The notes under the pieces: generated by a model
The model's database searches: none
What the model was told of the DNA's origin: nothing
Seen by the model: only the letters and a program-made list of their open reading frames with translations
Translations under genes and position numbers: made by a program
Assembly: GCF_036346855.1 (NCBI RefSeq)
Contig: NZ_CP107841.1
Span: 1,550,001 to 1,614,000 of the forward strand
DNA: 64,000 bases
Origin: Streptomyces europaeiscabiei
GTDB taxonomy: Bacteria; Actinomycetota; Actinomycetes; Streptomycetales; Streptomycetaceae
Direction: 5' to 3'
Shown here: piece by piece, positions 41,208-50,081 of the stretch
Layout of the letters: each line of letters begins with the position of its first letter
How positions within the stretch are numbered: the first letter of the stretch is position 1

Positions 41208-42902
41208 ATGACAATTCACGCATGCTTGCGAACATGTTTACGAAGGGCGGGGAAATCGGCTGCCCGGAGGATCGCTGCCCTGCTGGTGGGCGCGGTGGTC
41301 CTCAGCGGTTGCGGTGACTCGGCCCCGTCGCTGCTGGCGGTGAAGGCGGTGGCCGCGGGGGTGGCATCCCTCGCACCCTTCTTCGACGAGGGCGAACAGC
41401 TGGGCCGGGACCGGCCCGACCTCACGTCCCTGGAGCCGCACAGCGGTCTGCAGCAGGGCAACACCCCAGGCCTGTACGGGGGCACGCAGAAGCCGAAGGT
41501 CTGCGACGTGCGCAAGCTGGAGGAATTCCTCACCGCTCCCGAGAACAAGAAAAAGGCTCAGGAATGGGCGCGGATCGCCGGTGTCGATGTCGACGGCATC
41601 GGACATTATCTCGATGAACTCACACCCGTTCTCCTGCGCCACGACACCCTCGTGAAGAACCACGACTACAAGAAGGACAAAGCCGTCCCCTTCGACGCAC
41701 TGCTGGAAGCCGGCATCGCGGTACTTGTCGACGATCAGGGTTTACCCGCCGTGAAGTGCAGCTGCGGAAATCCGCTACGGGCGTTCGACGAGAACCCCGA
41801 GCGCATCGAGGTGGAGTTCACCGGCGGCAACAAGGAGTGGAAGGGCTACGACACGTCCGCTGTGGTCGTCGTCAAGCCCGCTCCCGAGCGGCTGAAGGAG
41901 ATCAAGCTGGTCGATGTCGAGGACCCGGACCGGGGCATCAGCCGGGACATCGGCACCACGGGCGAGTCCGACACTACGTTCGACACGCGGGCGCGGCAGG
42001 CCGTGCCGCGAGTGCGGGGGATGACCTTCGGCGAGGCGAGCGCGGCCATGGCGGACAAGGGGCTGGCGGTGACCGTCGCCGGGGACGGAATGCCGCCGGG
42101 GGACGCGCCGGTGACCGGTTCGAGCCCCGGGCCGGGCGTCGAGCTGGAGTTCGGCGCCGCGGTGACCCTGAGTGTGGACTGGCCGGGCCGGACCTCCGAG
42201 GGGGGCACCGACGACTCGGAGCCCGGGTCAGGGTCGGAATCCGGGTCGGAATCCGGGTCGGAATCCGGGTCGGAATCCGGGTCGGAATCCGGGTCAGGCT
42301 CGGGTTCCACGGGGACGGGTCAGGGGCCGAAGGAGCCCTCGGAGACGGGCGGGTCGGAGACGGGCGGGTCGGAGACGGGCGGGTCAGATCCGGGCGGGTC
42401 AGATCCGGGCGGGTCGGATCCGGGCGGGTCGGATCCGGGCGGGTCGGATCCGGGCGGGTCGCCGACGGGGAGCGGCTCGACGCCGACGGACCGGAACACG
42501 ACATCGTCGGGCGGGGGTTCCTCGCCGACGGACGGCGGATCGTCGCCCGCTGAGTCGACCGCTCCCCCGCCGACGGGCGGCACGTCGCCGCCGTCGCCGT
42601 CGAAGTCCTCCGAGAAGCCCTCGCAGGACCCCGCGCCCAAACCCGCCCCGTCCGTTCCCTCGACGACGCCCGGTCCGTCCAGGGCGAGCAGGGCGCCGAC
42701 GACTCCCGAGCCCGAGCCCACCCCGCCGGAGGACAGTGGCCCGCCCACCGACAGGCCGACGACGAGTGCTCCAGAACCGACCGGTGGTCCGCCGTCCGAC
42801 GTCCCGGGAGGTACAGGAGATCCGGGGGATCCGGGGGATCCGCGCGATCCGGACCACCGGGGCGCCCCCGTCAAGGACCCGGCCCGGCCCGTATGGATCT
42901 GA
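41208..42902 (+). CDS. PASTA-domain lipoprotein (DUF6777-like) with long disordered tail
   Basis: A 564-residue lipoprotein. The signal has two Arg clusters and lipobox LSGC (Cys35). Residues about 80-200 form a DUF6777-like domain (NTPGLYGGTQKPKVCDVRKL, YLDELTPVLLRHDTLVKNHD, AGIAVLVDDQGLPAVKCSCG). Residues about 265-325 are one PASTA domain (VPRVRGMTFGEASAAMADKG), the module that binds peptidoglycan stems or beta-lactams in PknB-type kinases. Residues 340-564 are low-complexity Ser/Gly/Pro repeats. The gene directly downstream is a Ser/Thr kinase with no PASTA of its own, so this protein may be its sensor in trans. GGGGGGAGC precedes the ATG. Confidence 0.85.
   Translation: MTIHACLRTCLRRAGKSAARRIAALLVGAVVLSGCGDSAPSLLAVKAVAAGVASLAPFFDEGEQLGRDRPDLTSLEPHSGLQQGNTPGLYGGTQKPKVCDVRKLEEFLTAPENKKKAQEWARIAGVDVDGIGHYLDELTPVLLRHDTLVKNHDYKKDKAVPFDALLEAGIAVLVDDQGLPAVKCSCGNPLRAFDENPERIEVEFTGGNKEWKGYDTSAVVVVKPAPERLKEIKLVDVEDPDRGISRDIGTTGESDTTFDTRARQAVPRVRGMTFGEASAAMADKGLAVTVAGDGMPPGDAPVTGSSPGPGVELEFGAAVTLSVDWPGRTSEGGTDDSEPGSGSESGSESGSESGSESGSESGSGSGSTGTGQGPKEPSETGGSETGGSETGGSDPGGSDPGGSDPGGSDPGGSDPGGSPTGSGSTPTDRNTTSSGGGSSPTDGGSSPAESTAPPPTGGTSPPSPSKSSEKPSQDPAPKPAPSVPSTTPGPSRASRAPTTPEPEPTPPEDSGPPTDRPTTSAPEPTGGPPSDVPGGTGDPGDPGDPRDPDHRGAPVKDPARPVWI
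42224..42308. repeat. 12-base tandem array inside the lipoprotein gene
   Basis: About five tandem copies of GGAATCCGGGTC encode Ser-Gly-Ser-Glu repeats, with degenerate flanks. It is coding, probably variable in length between strains. Confidence 0.85.
42339..42458. repeat. 15-base tandem array inside the lipoprotein gene
   Basis: Eight 15-base units (three TCGGAGACGGGCGGG, two TCAGATCCGGGCGGG, three TCGGATCCGGGCGGG) encode ETGGS and DPGGS pentapeptides. The block structure shows stepwise expansion. Confidence 0.9.
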
Positions 42903-42919
42903 ACCCTGGGGAGTGTCCG

Positions 42920-44893
42920 ATGCAGTCAGGAGCACCGCAGTCGGGAGTCGGCCGGGTCATCGCCGACCGCTACCACCTGCTGAACCGGCTGGGCAGCGGC
43001 GGCATGGGCCATGTCTGGCTGGCGCACGACCGTCAGCTGGACTGCGAGGTGGCGCTCAAGGAGATCGTGTTCCGCAGCCCGGGCGAGGCCGAGCGGGAGC
43101 GCACGGCCAGGGTGGCCCGCGCCCGCGCCGAGGCCCGGCACGCCGCCGGGCTACGCGCCCACCCGAACGTGGTCACCGTGCACGACGTGCTGGAGCACGA
43201 CGAACTGCCGTGGATCGTCATGGAGTACGTGCCGGGCGCCCTCGACCTGAAGGCCCTCGTCGCCGTGCGCGGCTCCCTCGCCCCCGCCGAGTGCGCCCGG
43301 ATCGGGCTCGCCGTGCTGGACGCGCTGACCGCCGGGCACGAGCGCGGCATCATGCACCGGGACGTCAAGCCGGCCAACATCCTGCTCGCCCCGGACCGCA
43401 CCGGATCGCCGTATGCGCGCGTCCTCCTCACCGACTACGGCATCTCCGTCCAGCCCGACACCCAGGAGACCCGGCACACACGGACACACGTCCTGGTCGG
43501 GACCGCCGGGTACCTCGCGCCCGAGCGGGCCCAGGACGGGCCGCCGACCGCCGCGTCCGACCTGTTCTCGCTGGGCTGCACGCTCTACCACGCCGTCGAG
43601 GGGTACGGGCCGTTCGACCGCGACTCGGAGATCGCGGCGCTGACCGCGGTCGTCCTGGACGAGCCGCGTCCGATGCTGCGAGCGGGTGCGCTGGAGCCGG
43701 TGCTGGGCGCCATGCTCGCCAAGGACCCGGTGCGCCGGATCACCGCCGCCGAGACCGAGGCGGCGCTCTCCGCGATCGTCACACCCCAGGCCCACCCCCG
43801 CACCGAGCCCGACCTGGGTTCACAACCGCAGTGGGCGAACGAGCCCACGCACACGGCGGAGCCGGAGAGCCCCGTCGTCCCCGCGGGCCCGCACGGGACA
43901 CCGTGGTACGCGCCGTCGGGCGGGCACGGCGGGCAGCGGGACGTCTGGTCCCCGGCCCAGCACCCCTCACACGGCGGCCAGGGCTTCGGCACTCCCCCGC
44001 AGAGCGGTGGTTCCGGCGCCGGAACCGGCGGGCGGCCCCGTCGGCACCGCGGCCGGGCCCTCCTCGCGGGCATGGCCACCACCCTCGGTCTGGCCCTGGT
44101 GGTCGGTGGGACCTGGTACGCCCTGGAGAACATGAAGGGCCTGCCGGGTGGGCTGGGCGGCAGCGGTGACACCCGGAGCGCGGAGCTGCCGTACGGGAAG
44201 ACCGTGGGGCTGGTGAAGCCGTTGCGGGACGGCGACTGCGTGGACGTCACCTGGACCGGCGCTCCGTTCACGGACGCGGCCAGGCTGCGGATCGTGCCCG
44301 AGTGCACGGGGCACTCGATGGACGGCCAGGTGATGGCCTCCTACGAGGCGTCGTCGGCCGAGGACGCCAGGACGGGCGGGGCCGCCCGGTGCGAGCAGCT
44401 CACGGTGGAGGACCGCGCGAAGCTCGTGGACGTCCGAACCCACGCCGTCATCCCGACCGACGGCGGCTTCGACGCCGCCGGGCATCGGGTCGTCTGTCTG
44501 CTGCTGGGCGAGCGCAGGCCGGTGTACGGACCGATCGGCGAGTACCGGACGGTGGGTGAGACGGTGCTCGCCGACGTGGCAACCCTGCAGAAGCAGGACT
44601 GTCTCGACCCGATCTCCGACAACAGGATCCGGCTGGTCTCCTGCCAGGAACGCCACCGGCAGAAGGTGCTCGGCTTCTACGAGATGAGCCCCGGGACCAC
44701 GTACGAGAGCGCACAGGACCTGGCGCTCGCCGGATGCCGGAACAACCTGCCGCCGAAGCAGTACGGCCATGAGCCCGGTATCACCGGTTCCGGTTTCTGG
44801 ATCAGCGAGGACGGCTGGAAAAAGGGCGCGCATTACGTCGTCTGCACTGTCATTTCCGGTAGTGGGGGCACCATGGAGGGAGAAGAAGCCTGA
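42920..44893 (+). CDS. Membrane Ser/Thr protein kinase with extracytoplasmic domain
   Basis: A 657-residue PknB-like kinase. The kinase domain spans about residues 15-275: LGSGGMGHVWLAHD, ATP-binding Lys47 (VALKEIVF), catalytic HRDVKPAN (Asp148), metal loop DYG (Asp172, where most have DFG), GTAGYLAPERA and DLFSLGCTLYH. A Pro/Gly/His-rich linker follows, then one membrane helix at about 380-402 (LLAGMATTLGLALVVGGTWY). The outer domain (GDCVDVTWTGAPF, VPECTGHSMDGQV, KQDCLDPISDN, ERHRQKVLGF) resembles septum-formation-type Cys-rich modules. The ATG at 42920 has GGGGAG seven bases upstream; an earlier start overlaps the lipoprotein stop. Confidence 0.9.
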   Translation: MQSGAPQSGVGRVIADRYHLLNRLGSGGMGHVWLAHDRQLDCEVALKEIVFRSPGEAERERTARVARARAEARHAAGLRAHPNVVTVHDVLEHDELPWIVMEYVPGALDLKALVAVRGSLAPAECARIGLAVLDALTAGHERGIMHRDVKPANILLAPDRTGSPYARVLLTDYGISVQPDTQETRHTRTHVLVGTAGYLAPERAQDGPPTAASDLFSLGCTLYHAVEGYGPFDRDSEIAALTAVVLDEPRPMLRAGALEPVLGAMLAKDPVRRITAAETEAALSAIVTPQAHPRTEPDLGSQPQWANEPTHTAEPESPVVPAGPHGTPWYAPSGGHGGQRDVWSPAQHPSHGGQGFGTPPQSGGSGAGTGGRPRRHRGRALLAGMATTLGLALVVGGTWYALENMKGLPGGLGGSGDTRSAELPYGKTVGLVKPLRDGDCVDVTWTGAPFTDAARLRIVPECTGHSMDGQVMASYEASSAEDARTGGAARCEQLTVEDRAKLVDVRTHAVIPTDGGFDAAGHRVVCLLLGERRPVYGPIGEYRTVGETVLADVATLQKQDCLDPISDNRIRLVSCQERHRQKVLGFYEMSPGTTYESAQDLALAGCRNNLPPKQYGHEPGITGSGFWISEDGWKKGAHYVVCTVISGSGGTMEGEEA

Positions 44894-44907
44894 GGAAGGG
44901 TGTTGCG

Positions 44908-45063
44908 ATGCCCGGTTCGACGAAGACCATGGGGGTGCTCACCGTCGGTGGGCTGGTCGTGGTGACGGCCTACTCGGTGGCGCTAGGCAGCAATGGCTGG
45001 CTGTGGTTCGGATGGGTCGTCCTGGGCCTGCTGACGCTGGGGATGGTGGCGTCGCGCACCTGA
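44908..45063 (+). CDS. 51-residue membrane protein in the kinase operon
   Basis: A short ORF starting MPGSTKTMGVLTVGGLVVV and ending LGLLTLGMVASRT, with two hydrophobic segments linked by GSNGWLWFGW. GAGGAAGGG precedes the ATG, and it begins 15 bases after the kinase stop, so it is likely translated with it. It contains one rare CTA codon. I recognise no family; it may be a small accessory to the kinase. Confidence 0.7.
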   Translation: MPGSTKTMGVLTVGGLVVVTAYSVALGSNGWLWFGWVVLGLLTLGMVASRT

Positions 45064-45082
45064 GGCTCACGCCCTGTGATCC

Positions 45083-46303
45083 TCAGGCCCGGGGGATTCC
45101 CCCGTCCGGGTGTACGCCCGGCTGGTATTTGGGCAGCCGGGCGGTGATCTTCATGCCCGCGCCGACCGCGGTCTCGATGACGAGGCCGTGGTCGTCGCCG
45201 TACACCTGGCGCAGCCGCTCGTCGACGTTGCTGAGGCCGATGCCGCCCGAGGGGCTGCTCTCGCCCGCCAGGATGCGGCGGAGCACCTCGGGTTCCATGC
45301 CGACGCCGTCGTCCTCGATGACGACGAGCGCCTCGGCGCCCGCGTCCTGCGCGGTGATGCTGATGTGGCTCTTGTCGGTCCTGCCTTCGAGGCCGTGCTT
45401 CACCGCGTTCTCGACAAGGGGCTGGAGGCAGAGGAAGGGCAGGGTGACCGGCAGGACCTCGGGGGCTATCTGGAGTGTGACCGAGAGCCGGTCGCCGAAG
45501 CGGGCCCGGACCAGCGCCAGGTAGTGGTCGATGGCGTGGAGTTCGTCGGCGAGGGTGGTGAAGTCGCCGTGTCTGCGGAACGAGTAGCGGGTGAAGTCGG
45601 CGAACTCCAGGAGGAGTTCACGGGCGCGCTCGGGGTCGGTGCGGACGAACGAGGCGATCACCGCCAGCGAGTTGAAGATGAAGTGCGGGGAGATCTGGGC
45701 GCGCAGGGCCTTGATCTCGGCCTCTATCAGCCGGGTGCGGGACTGGTCGAGGTCGGCCAGTTCCAGTTGGACGGAGACCCAGCGGGCGACCTCGCCGGCC
45801 GCTCGGACCAGGACGGCGGACTCGCGGGGTGCGCAGGCGACGAGCGCCCCGTGGACGCGGTCGTCGACGGTGAGGGGGGCGACGACCGCCCAGCGCACCG
45901 GGCAGTCGAGGATGTCGCAGGTCAGCCGGAAGGCCTCGCCGCGGCCGGTCTCCAGGGGGCCCGCCAGCCGTCCCATGATCTCGGCGCGGTGGTGCTCCGC
46001 CACACCCTCCCAGGCGAGGACCGACTCGTGGTCGGTGAGGCACAGCGCGTCCGTGCCGAGCAGGGTGCGCAGCCGCTTGGCGGATCTTCGGGCCGTCTCC
46101 TCGGTGAGGCCGGCGCGCAGCGGGGGCGCGGCGAGGGTGGCTGTGTGCAGGGTCTGGAAGGTGGCGTGCTCGACGGGTGTGCCGAGTCCGCCGAGGCTGT
46201 TGCGCGGCCGGGCCGTACGCCGGCCCAGCCAGAACCCGCCCGCGAGCAGCGGGAGCACGGCCACGCAGAACCCCGCCAGGAACCCGGTCACTTCACCGCT
46301 CAT
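45083..46303 (-). CDS. LytS-like sensor histidine kinase
   Basis: A 406-residue kinase of the His_kinase (PF06580) family. One N-terminal helix (FLAGFCVAVLPLLAGGFWLG) is followed by a GAF-like region (GTDALCLTDHESVLAWEGVA, CPVRWAVVAPLTVDDRVHGA), then the phosphoacceptor LRAQISPHFIFNSL and a GHKL ATPase (LCLQPLVENAVKHGL, EDDGVGM, GGIGLSNVDERL). GGAGGTGA precedes the ATG. It closes a leftward cluster of LytTR regulator, small membrane protein, symporter and kinase, which suggests it senses the transported acid. Confidence 0.92.
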   Translation of the reverse strand: MSGEVTGFLAGFCVAVLPLLAGGFWLGRRTARPRNSLGGLGTPVEHATFQTLHTATLAAPPLRAGLTEETARRSAKRLRTLLGTDALCLTDHESVLAWEGVAEHHRAEIMGRLAGPLETGRGEAFRLTCDILDCPVRWAVVAPLTVDDRVHGALVACAPRESAVLVRAAGEVARWVSVQLELADLDQSRTRLIEAEIKALRAQISPHFIFNSLAVIASFVRTDPERARELLLEFADFTRYSFRRHGDFTTLADELHAIDHYLALVRARFGDRLSVTLQIAPEVLPVTLPFLCLQPLVENAVKHGLEGRTDKSHISITAQDAGAEALVVIEDDGVGMEPEVLRRILAGESSPSGGIGLSNVDERLRQVYGDDHGLVIETAVGAGMKITARLPKYQPGVHPDGGIPRA

Positions 46304-46438
46304 CGTTCACCTCCTGCAAGGGGTACACCGCTCGCCGCTCGTGGGTTCCCTTCCGCCCGCCCTCGCGCCGCCCCGGTTCGATGGGTCTGCGACGGGTCCT
46401 CGTGCGCATGCCGCCCCTGTGCGGCCGGTCCCTCGTGC

Positions 46439-48184
46439 TCATCGTCGCCACAGTTCGATCTCCTTGGTCGCCGCGCGGGTGCGGCCGCCGACCAGTTCCT
46501 CCGGAAGGTGGAAGCGGGCCAGGATCGCCGATGTCCCGGGCGGGACCTTGCCGGGGGTGGCCAGGGACACCAGGACCATCGTGAGGAAGCCGAGCGGTAC
46601 GGACCAGAGTGCGGGCCAGGCCAACAGGGCGTGGAGGGTGCCGGTGCCGGGGTATCCGGCCATGGTCGCGGCGACCGCGAGAAGGGCCGCGCCACCGCCG
46701 ACGAGCATGCCCGCCGCGGCGCCAGGCGGGGTGAGGCGCCGCCACCAGATGCCGAGGACGAGCAGCGGGCAGAAGGAGGAGGCGGAGACGGCGAAGGCGA
46801 GGCCTACCGCGTCGGCGACGGGCAGCCCGCCCACCAGGCCGCTCGCCGCGAGCGGCACGGCCATGGCGAGGACCGTGCCGAGCCGGAAGTGCTGTACGCC
46901 GCGAGCGGGCAGGACGTCCTGGGTGAGCACCCCGGCGACCGCCATGGTCAGGCCCGAGGCGGTGGACAGGAACGCGGCGAAGGCACCGCCCGCGACCAGA
47001 GCGCCGAGCAGGTCGCCGCCGAGGCCGCCGATCATGCGGTCCGGCAGGAGGAGGACGGCCGCGTCGGCGTCGCCGGTGAGGGTGAGGTCGGGGGCGTAGA
47101 GCCTGCCGAGCGCCCCGTAGAGCGGCGGCAGGAGGTAGAAGAAGCCGATCATGCCGAGGACGACGACCGTGGTGCGGCGGGCGGCGACTCCGTGCGGGCT
47201 GGTGTAGAAGCGGACGACGACGTGGGGCAGGCCCATGGTGCCGAGGAAGGTGGCGAGGATCAGCCCGTAGGTGGCGTACAGGGGGCGTTCCTCGCGGCCC
47301 GCGGCGAGGGACGTGGACATGCCGCCGTTGGTGCCGCGGTCGGCGACGGGAACGGTGTCGCCCTTGGTGAAGGTCAGGCGGGTGCCCCGGTCGATGCGGT
47401 GGGTGCCGGTGGGCAGGTCGACGCGTTCGTCGTCGTGGCGGCGGCCGTCGATCGTGCCGGAGGCGGTGACGGTCAGTGGGCTCGTGAGCTTCAGGTCGAG
47501 GGTCTCGTCGATGCGGACGACACGCTGTTCACGGAACTCGGCGGGCTCGTCGAAGGCGTGGCGCGGGGCGCCGTCGCCCTGCCAGGCGAGGACGAGGAAG
47601 AGCGCGGGGACGAGGAGGGCGGTGAGCTTGAGCCAGTACTGGAAGGCCTGGACGAAGGTGATGCTGCGCATGCCGCCGGCGGCGACCGTGGCGGAGACGA
47701 CGACGGCGACGATGACGCCACCGAGCCACTCGGGCGCGTCGGTGAGCACATTCAACGTCAGTCCGGCGCCCTGGAGTTGGGGCAGCAGGTAGAGCCAGCC
47801 GACACCGACGACGAAGGCCCCCGCGAGCCGTCGTACGGTCTTGGAGGCGAGGCGGGCCTCGGCGAAGTCCGGCAGGGTGTACGCACCGGAGCGGCGCAGC
47901 GGGGCGGCGACGAACAGCAGCAGGACGAGGTAGCCGGCGGTGTAGCCGACCGGGTACCAGAGCATGTCGGGGCCCTGGACGAGGACGAGGCCGGCGATGC
48001 CGAGGAAGGAGGCGGCGGAGAGGTATTCGCCGCTGATGGCGGCCGCGTTGAGGCGGGGGCCGACGGTGCGGGAGGCGACGTAGAAGTCGGAGGTGGTCCG
48101 GGAGATGCGCAGGCCGAAGGCGCCGACGAAGACGGTCGCCACGACGACGAGGGCGACCGCGGGGACGGCGTAGTTCTCGTTCAT
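46439..48184 (-). CDS. Sodium:solute symporter (ActP/MctC-like monocarboxylate transporter)
   Basis: A 581-residue SSS-family transporter with about 13 helices. Motifs include FYVASRTVGPRLNAAAISGE, SAASFLGIAGLVLVQGPDML, GGMRSITFVQAFQYWLKLTA and FLGTMGLPHVVVRFYTSPHG, typical of acetate/pyruvate/propionate carriers. A large loop between helices 6 and 7 (TSPLTVTASGTIDGRRHDDE) is characteristic of actinobacterial members. It sits between a small DUF485-like protein and a LytS-like kinase, in the same direction. The substrate is likely a short monocarboxylate, inferred from family. Confidence 0.9.
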   Translation of the reverse strand: MNENYAVPAVALVVVATVFVGAFGLRISRTTSDFYVASRTVGPRLNAAAISGEYLSAASFLGIAGLVLVQGPDMLWYPVGYTAGYLVLLLFVAAPLRRSGAYTLPDFAEARLASKTVRRLAGAFVVGVGWLYLLPQLQGAGLTLNVLTDAPEWLGGVIVAVVVSATVAAGGMRSITFVQAFQYWLKLTALLVPALFLVLAWQGDGAPRHAFDEPAEFREQRVVRIDETLDLKLTSPLTVTASGTIDGRRHDDERVDLPTGTHRIDRGTRLTFTKGDTVPVADRGTNGGMSTSLAAGREERPLYATYGLILATFLGTMGLPHVVVRFYTSPHGVAARRTTVVVLGMIGFFYLLPPLYGALGRLYAPDLTLTGDADAAVLLLPDRMIGGLGGDLLGALVAGGAFAAFLSTASGLTMAVAGVLTQDVLPARGVQHFRLGTVLAMAVPLAASGLVGGLPVADAVGLAFAVSASSFCPLLVLGIWWRRLTPPGAAAGMLVGGGAALLAVAATMAGYPGTGTLHALLAWPALWSVPLGFLTMVLVSLATPGKVPPGTSAILARFHLPEELVGGRTRAATKEIELWRR

Positions 48185-48230
48185 GCCTTGCTCTCGGTCT
48201 CCTCGTTCACGGGTTCCCTGCTTGCGTCGC

Positions 48231-48590
48231 TCAGCGGTCCTCGACGAGCCGGACGAGGTCCTGCTCGTTGCGTTCGGCGCGGCGTACGTGCCAGTGGGCG
48301 AGCAGGACCAGGGGCGGGTAGATGCCGAAGCCGAGGACGGCCCACTCCAGGCCGGCGCCGTCCGGCATCGCGGCGAAGACCAGGGGCAGTGGGGCGACCA
48401 GCAGGACGAGGACCGCGAACACGGCGAGGGCTGCGCGGAGTTGGCTGCGCATGAGGGAGCTGACGTAGGTGTGGCCGAGGGTGGTCTGTTCGTCGATCTC
48501 GGTACGGGGGCGGTGGTGGCCGGTGCCGCGGCGGGTGCGGCGGGGCACTCCGGTGACGACGACGCGGCGTTCGGTGGGGTCGTTCGGCAT
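48231..48590 (-). CDS. DUF485-like small membrane partner of the symporter
   Basis: A 119-residue protein with an Arg-rich N-terminus, the EIDEQTTLGHTYVSSLMRSQ segment, and two helices (LAVFAVLVLLVAPLPLVFAA, WAVLGFGIYPPLVLLAHWHV). Small proteins with this layout (YjcH-type) accompany ActP symporters in many bacteria. It lies 46 bases ahead of the symporter. The exact family call is tentative; the layout and place are clear. Confidence 0.75.
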   Translation of the reverse strand: MPNDPTERRVVVTGVPRRTRRGTGHHRPRTEIDEQTTLGHTYVSSLMRSQLRAALAVFAVLVLLVAPLPLVFAAMPDGAGLEWAVLGFGIYPPLVLLAHWHVRRAERNEQDLVRLVEDR

Positions 48591-48599
48591 GGCGGCTCC

Positions 48600-49367
48600 T
48601 CAGCCCGTGGTCCGGCGCATTAGCAGATCGCGCAGTTCGCGTGCGTGGCGGCGGCTGACCTGGAGCTCCACCGGGCCGACGAGGACGCTGACGGTGCCCG
48701 CGTCCAGGCGGAGTTCACCGACGTGCCGCAGGGCGACGAGATGGCGGCGGTGGATGCGGACGAACCCGCGTGCGCGCCAGCGCTCTTCGAGGGTGGACAG
48801 GGGGATGCGGACGAGGTGGCTGCCCTGGGGGGTGTGGAGTCGGGCGTAGTCGCCCTGGGCCTCGACGTGGGTGATGTCGTCGACGGCGACGAAGCGGGTG
48901 ACACCGCCGAGCTCGACGGGTATCTGGTCGGGGTCGGGTTCGTGGACCGGGATCGGCGGGGCCGCCGCCGTTGCCGTGTCGCGGAGCTGGGCGGCCCGGC
49001 GTATCGCCTCGGCGAGACGTTCCCGGCGGACGGGTTTGAGGACGTAGTCGACGGCCTTGAGGTCGAAGGCCTGGACGGCGAAGCCCTCGTGCGCGGTGAC
49101 GAAGACGACGAGCGGGGGCCGGGCGAACCCGGTGAGGAGGCGGGCGAGGTCGAGGCCGTCGAGTCCGGCCATGTGGATGTCGAGGAAGACGACGTCGATC
49201 GCCTCGGGTCCGTCGGGTCCGGACTCCAGGGCGCGGTTGATCCTCCGCAGTGCCTCGGTGGCGTCGCCCGCGCCCTCGGCGCTGCCGATCCGTGGATCGG
49301 CGTTCAGCAGGTACAGCAGTTCCTCCAGGGAGGGTTTCTCGTCATCGACGGCGAGCGCGCGCAGCAT
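48600..49367 (-). CDS. LytTR-family response regulator
   Basis: A 255-residue regulator. The receiver domain (LRALAVDDEKPSLEELLYLL, phosphoacceptor Asp in VVFLDIHMAGLDG, Thr/Lys switch at VTAHEGFAVQ and YVLKPV) is followed by a LytTR DNA-binding domain (DDITHVEAQGDYARLHTPQG, FVRIHRRHLVALRHVGELRL). It is the partner of the LytS-like kinase at the far end of the cluster. No ribosome-binding site precedes the ATG at 49367; a TACACT -10-like element ends nine bases upstream, so the transcript may be leaderless. Its stop lies nine bases before the small membrane protein. Confidence 0.9.
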   Translation of the reverse strand: MLRALAVDDEKPSLEELLYLLNADPRIGSAEGAGDATEALRRINRALESGPDGPEAIDVVFLDIHMAGLDGLDLARLLTGFARPPLVVFVTAHEGFAVQAFDLKAVDYVLKPVRRERLAEAIRRAAQLRDTATAAAPPIPVHEPDPDQIPVELGGVTRFVAVDDITHVEAQGDYARLHTPQGSHLVRIPLSTLEERWRARGFVRIHRRHLVALRHVGELRLDAGTVSVLVGPVELQVSRRHARELRDLLMRRTTG

Positions 49368-49468
49368 GAACGTGGAGTGTAGGAGTAATTCGTACGCATG
49401 CACACGGGCGCGCGCCGGAGGGCTTCGCACCGGGGGCCGTGGGCCCCCTCGCTGGATACAGTGCCCGC

Positions 49469-49960
49469 ATGAACAGCAAGTCCGCGGCGTTCGACGAGCT
49501 CGACCGCAAGATCATCACGGCGTTGATGGCGAACGCGAGGACCAGCTTCGCCGAGATCGGCTCGGACATCGGCCTTTCGGCCACCGCGGTGAAGCGGCGG
49601 GTGGACCGGCTGCGCGAGACCGGGGTGATCACCGGGTTCACGGCGACGGTGCAGCCGGCGGCGCTCGGGTGGCGCACGGAGGCGTACGTGGAGGTGTATT
49701 GCGAGGGCGCGGCGCCGCCCCGGCGGCTCGCGGAGGTCGTGCGCAACCATCCGGAGATCACCGCGGCGATGACGGTGACCGGTGGCGCGGACGCGCTGCT
49801 GCACGTACGGGCCATCGACGTGGAGCACTTCGAGGAGGTGCTGGAGCGGATCCGCACCGAGCCGTTCATCCGGAAGACGATCAGTTACATGGTGCTGTCG
49901 CACCTGCTGCCGGAGGCTCCGGAGGCCGGGGCGACCCAGGACGCAGCAAACATGCGTTGA
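49469..49960 (+). CDS. Lrp/AsnC-family regulator
   Basis: A 163-residue regulator. The AsnC helix-turn-helix is FDELDRKIITALMANARTSF then EIGSDIGLSATAVKRRVDRL, followed by a RAM ligand domain (AYVEVYCEGAAPPRRLAEVV, VTGGADALLHVRAIDVEHFE). It lies upstream of dimethylargininase and ornithine aminotransferase, so arginine or ornithine is the likely effector. No ribosome-binding site is seen; TACAGT six bases before the ATG suggests a leaderless start. Confidence 0.88.
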   Translation: MNSKSAAFDELDRKIITALMANARTSFAEIGSDIGLSATAVKRRVDRLRETGVITGFTATVQPAALGWRTEAYVEVYCEGAAPPRRLAEVVRNHPEITAAMTVTGGADALLHVRAIDVEHFEEVLERIRTEPFIRKTISYMVLSHLLPEAPEAGATQDAANMR

Positions 49961-50081
49961 GCTCGATCAATACGCAGCATTACTGCGTGAACACGCAACG
50001 TTTGTTCCTTGTCGTGCGCCGGTCCCGATTCCTACCTTGGTGATATCCCAGCCGACACCGCAGGAAGCGGAGAAACCCTCT

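Noticed and set aside
42224..42458. Tandem short repeats considered as a CRISPR array
   Set aside because: Units are 12 and 15 bases with no spacers, in frame within a lipoprotein gene, and no cas gene is near.
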